A stretch of 64,000 nt of DNA. Origin: Flavimobilis soli. Its GTDB lineage: Bacteria; Actinomycetota; Actinomycetes; Actinomycetales; Cellulomonadaceae. The notes beneath the pieces are model-generated. The model had not been told where the DNA came from and did no database searches. It was given only the letters and a program-made list of their open reading frames with translations. How positions within the stretch are numbered: the stretch's first letter is position 1; every line of letters starts with the position of its first letter. Where the stretch lies: the NCBI RefSeq assembly GCF_002564025.1, contig NZ_PDJH01000001.1, positions 2,170,001 through 2,234,000 of the forward strand, written 5' to 3'. The translations under genes were made by a program, and so were the position numbers. This document shows positions 62,178 through 64,000 of this stretch, piece by piece.

Positions 62178-63914
62178 TTGCCCATCTATGAGATCGACTC
62201 GGACCGGGTCGTGCCCGTGCCGTCGATGCAGCCCGCGCCCGTGGCGTTCCTGCCCGAGGCGCGCAGCGTCGTCGAGCACCACCTCGACGCGCTCCTCGGC
62301 GAGCCCGTCATGCCCGTGCACCACGCGCAGCCTGGCGAGGACGCCCCGTACCTGACGGCGCTCGACGCGCACGGCGCGGTCGTGGCCGTCGAGCTCGTCG
62401 GCATGCTCGACGACGCCGCGCTCGTCGCGGCGCTCGGCCGCGCGGGCCGCGCCGGCCGTCAGTCCCGCGGCGAGCTCGTCGCAGGCTACGACCGTGGCGC
62501 CGAGGCGTTCGGCACCGACCACGCGATGTTCCTCGCGCGTGTCCCGACGCTCGGCGCGACGCAGCCGCACGTCCGCACGGGCGGCGTCCGCCTCGTGCTC
62601 GTGTGCGCCTCCGCGGCCCTGACGACGGTCGACGCGCTCGACTTCCTCCGCCAGCCCGGCATGCAGGTCGACGTCTTCCGCCTCGGCGTCGTCCGCGCGC
62701 CCGACGGGCGCCGCTACGTCGACGTGTCCCCGCTCGGCGACAGCGCCCGCGGCCCGCGCGGCATGGAGTCGATGCCGTCCGCGGCATCCGCCACCTCGTC
62801 GCCGTCCGCGCGCACCGCGCACGCCTCGGCGCAGCCCGACGCCGCCCGACCTGCCGCGACGCAGGCAGGGGCGGCGACGTCGGCACCTTCTGGCGGCCAG
62901 GCACCGGGCCCGCGGCCGGTCCCGCCCGCGGGGGCCCCCGCGCCGCTCGCACCCGCGGCGGTGCACGCCCCTGCCGCCGTCGCTCCCGCTGGCCCGTACG
63001 CGCCCATCGCTGGTGGCGCGGCCGCCGCGCACGTACCCGGCGCGGGCGCTGCCGCCGCGCACGTACCCGGCGCTGGTGGTGCTGCCGCCGTCGCGCACGC
63101 GCCGCTCGCCCCCGCACCTGCCGTCCCCGCCGCGAAGCCGCACCAGCACGCAGCGACCAGCGCCGCGGCCGGCTACGCCGCCGCGATGGCGCACGCGCCG
63201 GCGAGCGTCGGCCTGGCCCCGGCCCTCGCGCCCGGCTCGGCGATCGAGGTCGACCCGCTCCCCGTCGCCGCGGAGGCGACTGAGCAAGAGATCGTCGGCG
63301 GCCAGGTCGCGGACCTGGGCGCCTCGAGCGCCGCAGTCGTCACGCCGACCGCCCGCGCCAAGCGCACCGTCACGTTCGGCTCGGCCGGCCCGGTCGCCTC
63401 GACCACGCCGCGCCTCGGCGGCCCCGCGCCGTCGATCACCGGTGCGGCGACGCACCCGGCCGCGTTCGCGGGCGCGCGCTCGCGCGCACGGCTCGCGTCG
63501 GTCGAGGAGACGTCGATCGACACCAACCCGAACGACCTCTCCACCCTGCGCGAGTCCTCGCGCAGCTACGCGGCCGCCATGTCGTACGGCGACGTCACCG
63601 AGCCCGTGCCACCGCCGCGCAGCCCGCGTCAGCCGGTACCCCAGGGGTGGCGCGACGCGGCGCTCAAGCAGCTCGCGAGCCGGCTCGGCGAGCCGACACC
63701 GCTGCTCTGGGTCCGCCACCGCCGCAACGAGCGCTTCGAGGTGACGCTCCACCCGGACGGCGTGATCGAGCTGCCCGACGGCCGCCGCTTCATGTCGCCG
63801 GACGTCGCCGCGACGATCGTGTCCGGTGCCGAGCACACGGTCGACGGCTGGGGCGCGTGGCGTGTCGGCGAGGAGACCGGTCCGACGCTGCGCGACCTGC
63901 GCGCGAACGGCTGA
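62178..63914 (+). CDS. RAMA-like (modified-DNA reader) domain protein with nuclease-like N-terminal domain
   Basis: 578 residues, TTG start (62178) after GGGGGAAG. Residues ~1-190 resemble the DUF91/NucS-type fold (YLTALDAHGAVVAVELVG, then RLVLVCASAALTTVDALDFLRQPGMQVDVFRLGVVRAPDGRRYVDVSPL). The Asp and Glu are present, but the catalytic Lys expected after Glu is missing, so nuclease activity is doubtful. Residues ~195-485 are an Ala/Pro-rich linker with short repeats (AAAAHVPGAG). The last ~90 residues (RFEVTLHPDGVIELPDGRRFMSPDVAATIV, then GWGAWRV) match RAMA domains, proposed readers of modified DNA in restriction or defence proteins. Both domain assignments are by eye. Confidence 0.6.
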   Translation: MPIYEIDSDRVVPVPSMQPAPVAFLPEARSVVEHHLDALLGEPVMPVHHAQPGEDAPYLTALDAHGAVVAVELVGMLDDAALVAALGRAGRAGRQSRGELVAGYDRGAEAFGTDHAMFLARVPTLGATQPHVRTGGVRLVLVCASAALTTVDALDFLRQPGMQVDVFRLGVVRAPDGRRYVDVSPLGDSARGPRGMESMPSAASATSSPSARTAHASAQPDAARPAATQAGAATSAPSGGQAPGPRPVPPAGAPAPLAPAAVHAPAAVAPAGPYAPIAGGAAAAHVPGAGAAAAHVPGAGGAAAVAHAPLAPAPAVPAAKPHQHAATSAAAGYAAAMAHAPASVGLAPALAPGSAIEVDPLPVAAEATEQEIVGGQVADLGASSAAVVTPTARAKRTVTFGSAGPVASTTPRLGGPAPSITGAATHPAAFAGARSRARLASVEETSIDTNPNDLSTLRESSRSYAAAMSYGDVTEPVPPPRSPRQPVPQGWRDAALKQLASRLGEPTPLLWVRHRRNERFEVTLHPDGVIELPDGRRFMSPDVAATIVSGAEHTVDGWGAWRVGEETGPTLRDLRANG

Positions 63915-63920
63915 TCAGCC

Positions 63921-64000
63921 GCTCACTGCCAGCCGTACGCGACGACCCAGCGCGTGATCTGCTCGTAGAACACGGCCCGCGGGCCGGGGCGCGACAGCGC
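63921..64000 (-). CDS. C-terminal fragment of a minus-strand gene (5' end outside window)
   Basis: 25 codons ending in RAVFYEQITRWVVAYGWQ and TGA (63923-63921). The gene continues beyond the window and is convergent with the RAMA-like gene, 6 bp from its stop. I do not recognise the family from this tail. The Trp/Tyr-rich end is unusual but not diagnostic. Confidence 0.5.

Noticed and set aside
58293..63836. A 1847-codon open frame on the minus strand
   Set aside because: It is the antisense shadow of the OsmC, FAD oxidase and RAMA-like genes. It is Arg/Gly/Ala-rich with no recognisable domain, as expected opposite GC-rich codons.

Overview
The window is very GC-rich DNA from a Gram-positive actinobacterium, most likely order Micrococcales (a Cellulomonas/Sanguibacter/Oerskovia-like background). 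This rests on uniformly high third-position GC, frequent GTG/TTG starts, four-base ATGA/GTGA overlaps inside operons, many leaderless genes with a TANNNT hexamer six or seven bases before the start, ECF sigma factor modules, a Lys-rich TopA tail and a K+-independent H+-pyrophosphatase. The genus is inferred, not proven. I see no prophage, integrase, insertion sequence, rRNA or CRISPR array.

Layout. 1-4.5 kb: the end of a flavin monooxygenase gene, a 62-bp tandem array of a palindromic element, an MFS exporter behind a leader ORF, a PadR regulator with its HAAS-type membrane partner, and a type Ic aspartate aminotransferase. 4.7-9.4 kb: two tandem paralogous pairs, each an ECF sigma factor followed by a modular single-pass membrane protein, with matching ECF-type promoters. 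9.5-19.4 kb: proton-pumping pyrophosphatase, a proline-rich membrane protein, a methyltransferase, an EEP hydrolase, a two-component system and a PAP2 phosphatase.

19.6-39.8 kb is the centrepiece: an almost complete oxidative purine catabolic island. It holds guanine deaminase, xanthine dehydrogenase (FAD subunit plus a fused 2Fe-2S/molybdenum subunit), XdhC, urate oxidase, HIU hydrolase, OHCU decarboxylase, allantoinase, allantoate amidohydrolase and ureidoglycine-glyoxylate aminotransferase. With these are a formamidase-family enzyme, an AtzH/HpxZ-like domain fused to an amidase, an RpiR regulator, an NitT/TauT-type ABC importer and a MocA-like nucleotidyltransferase. Four sites of the form YTTWC-N6-GAAAC-N3-YGT lie in its promoter regions and look like one regulon operator.

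39.9-54 kb: topA, a frameshifted AbiEi-DUF559 gene, a MacB/FtsX-type ABC exporter, an oxidoreductase, a HAD phosphatase, tmk-holB, a secreted alpha/beta hydrolase, tRNA-Thr(CGU) and a CynX-type MFS transporter. 55-64 kb: a double-domain universal stress protein, a third sigma/membrane-protein pair, a DUF3806-like protein, an OsmC peroxidase, a large FAD/Fe-S oxidoreductase, a protein with a C-terminal RAMA-like modified-DNA reader domain, and the 3' end of a minus-strand gene.

The least expected signals are a dispersed 45-bp palindromic element (12 copies in four intergenic clusters, with compensating stem changes), the purine operator motif, the duplicated sigma/modular-protein system, and the G6-tract frameshift in the AbiEi-DUF559 gene.
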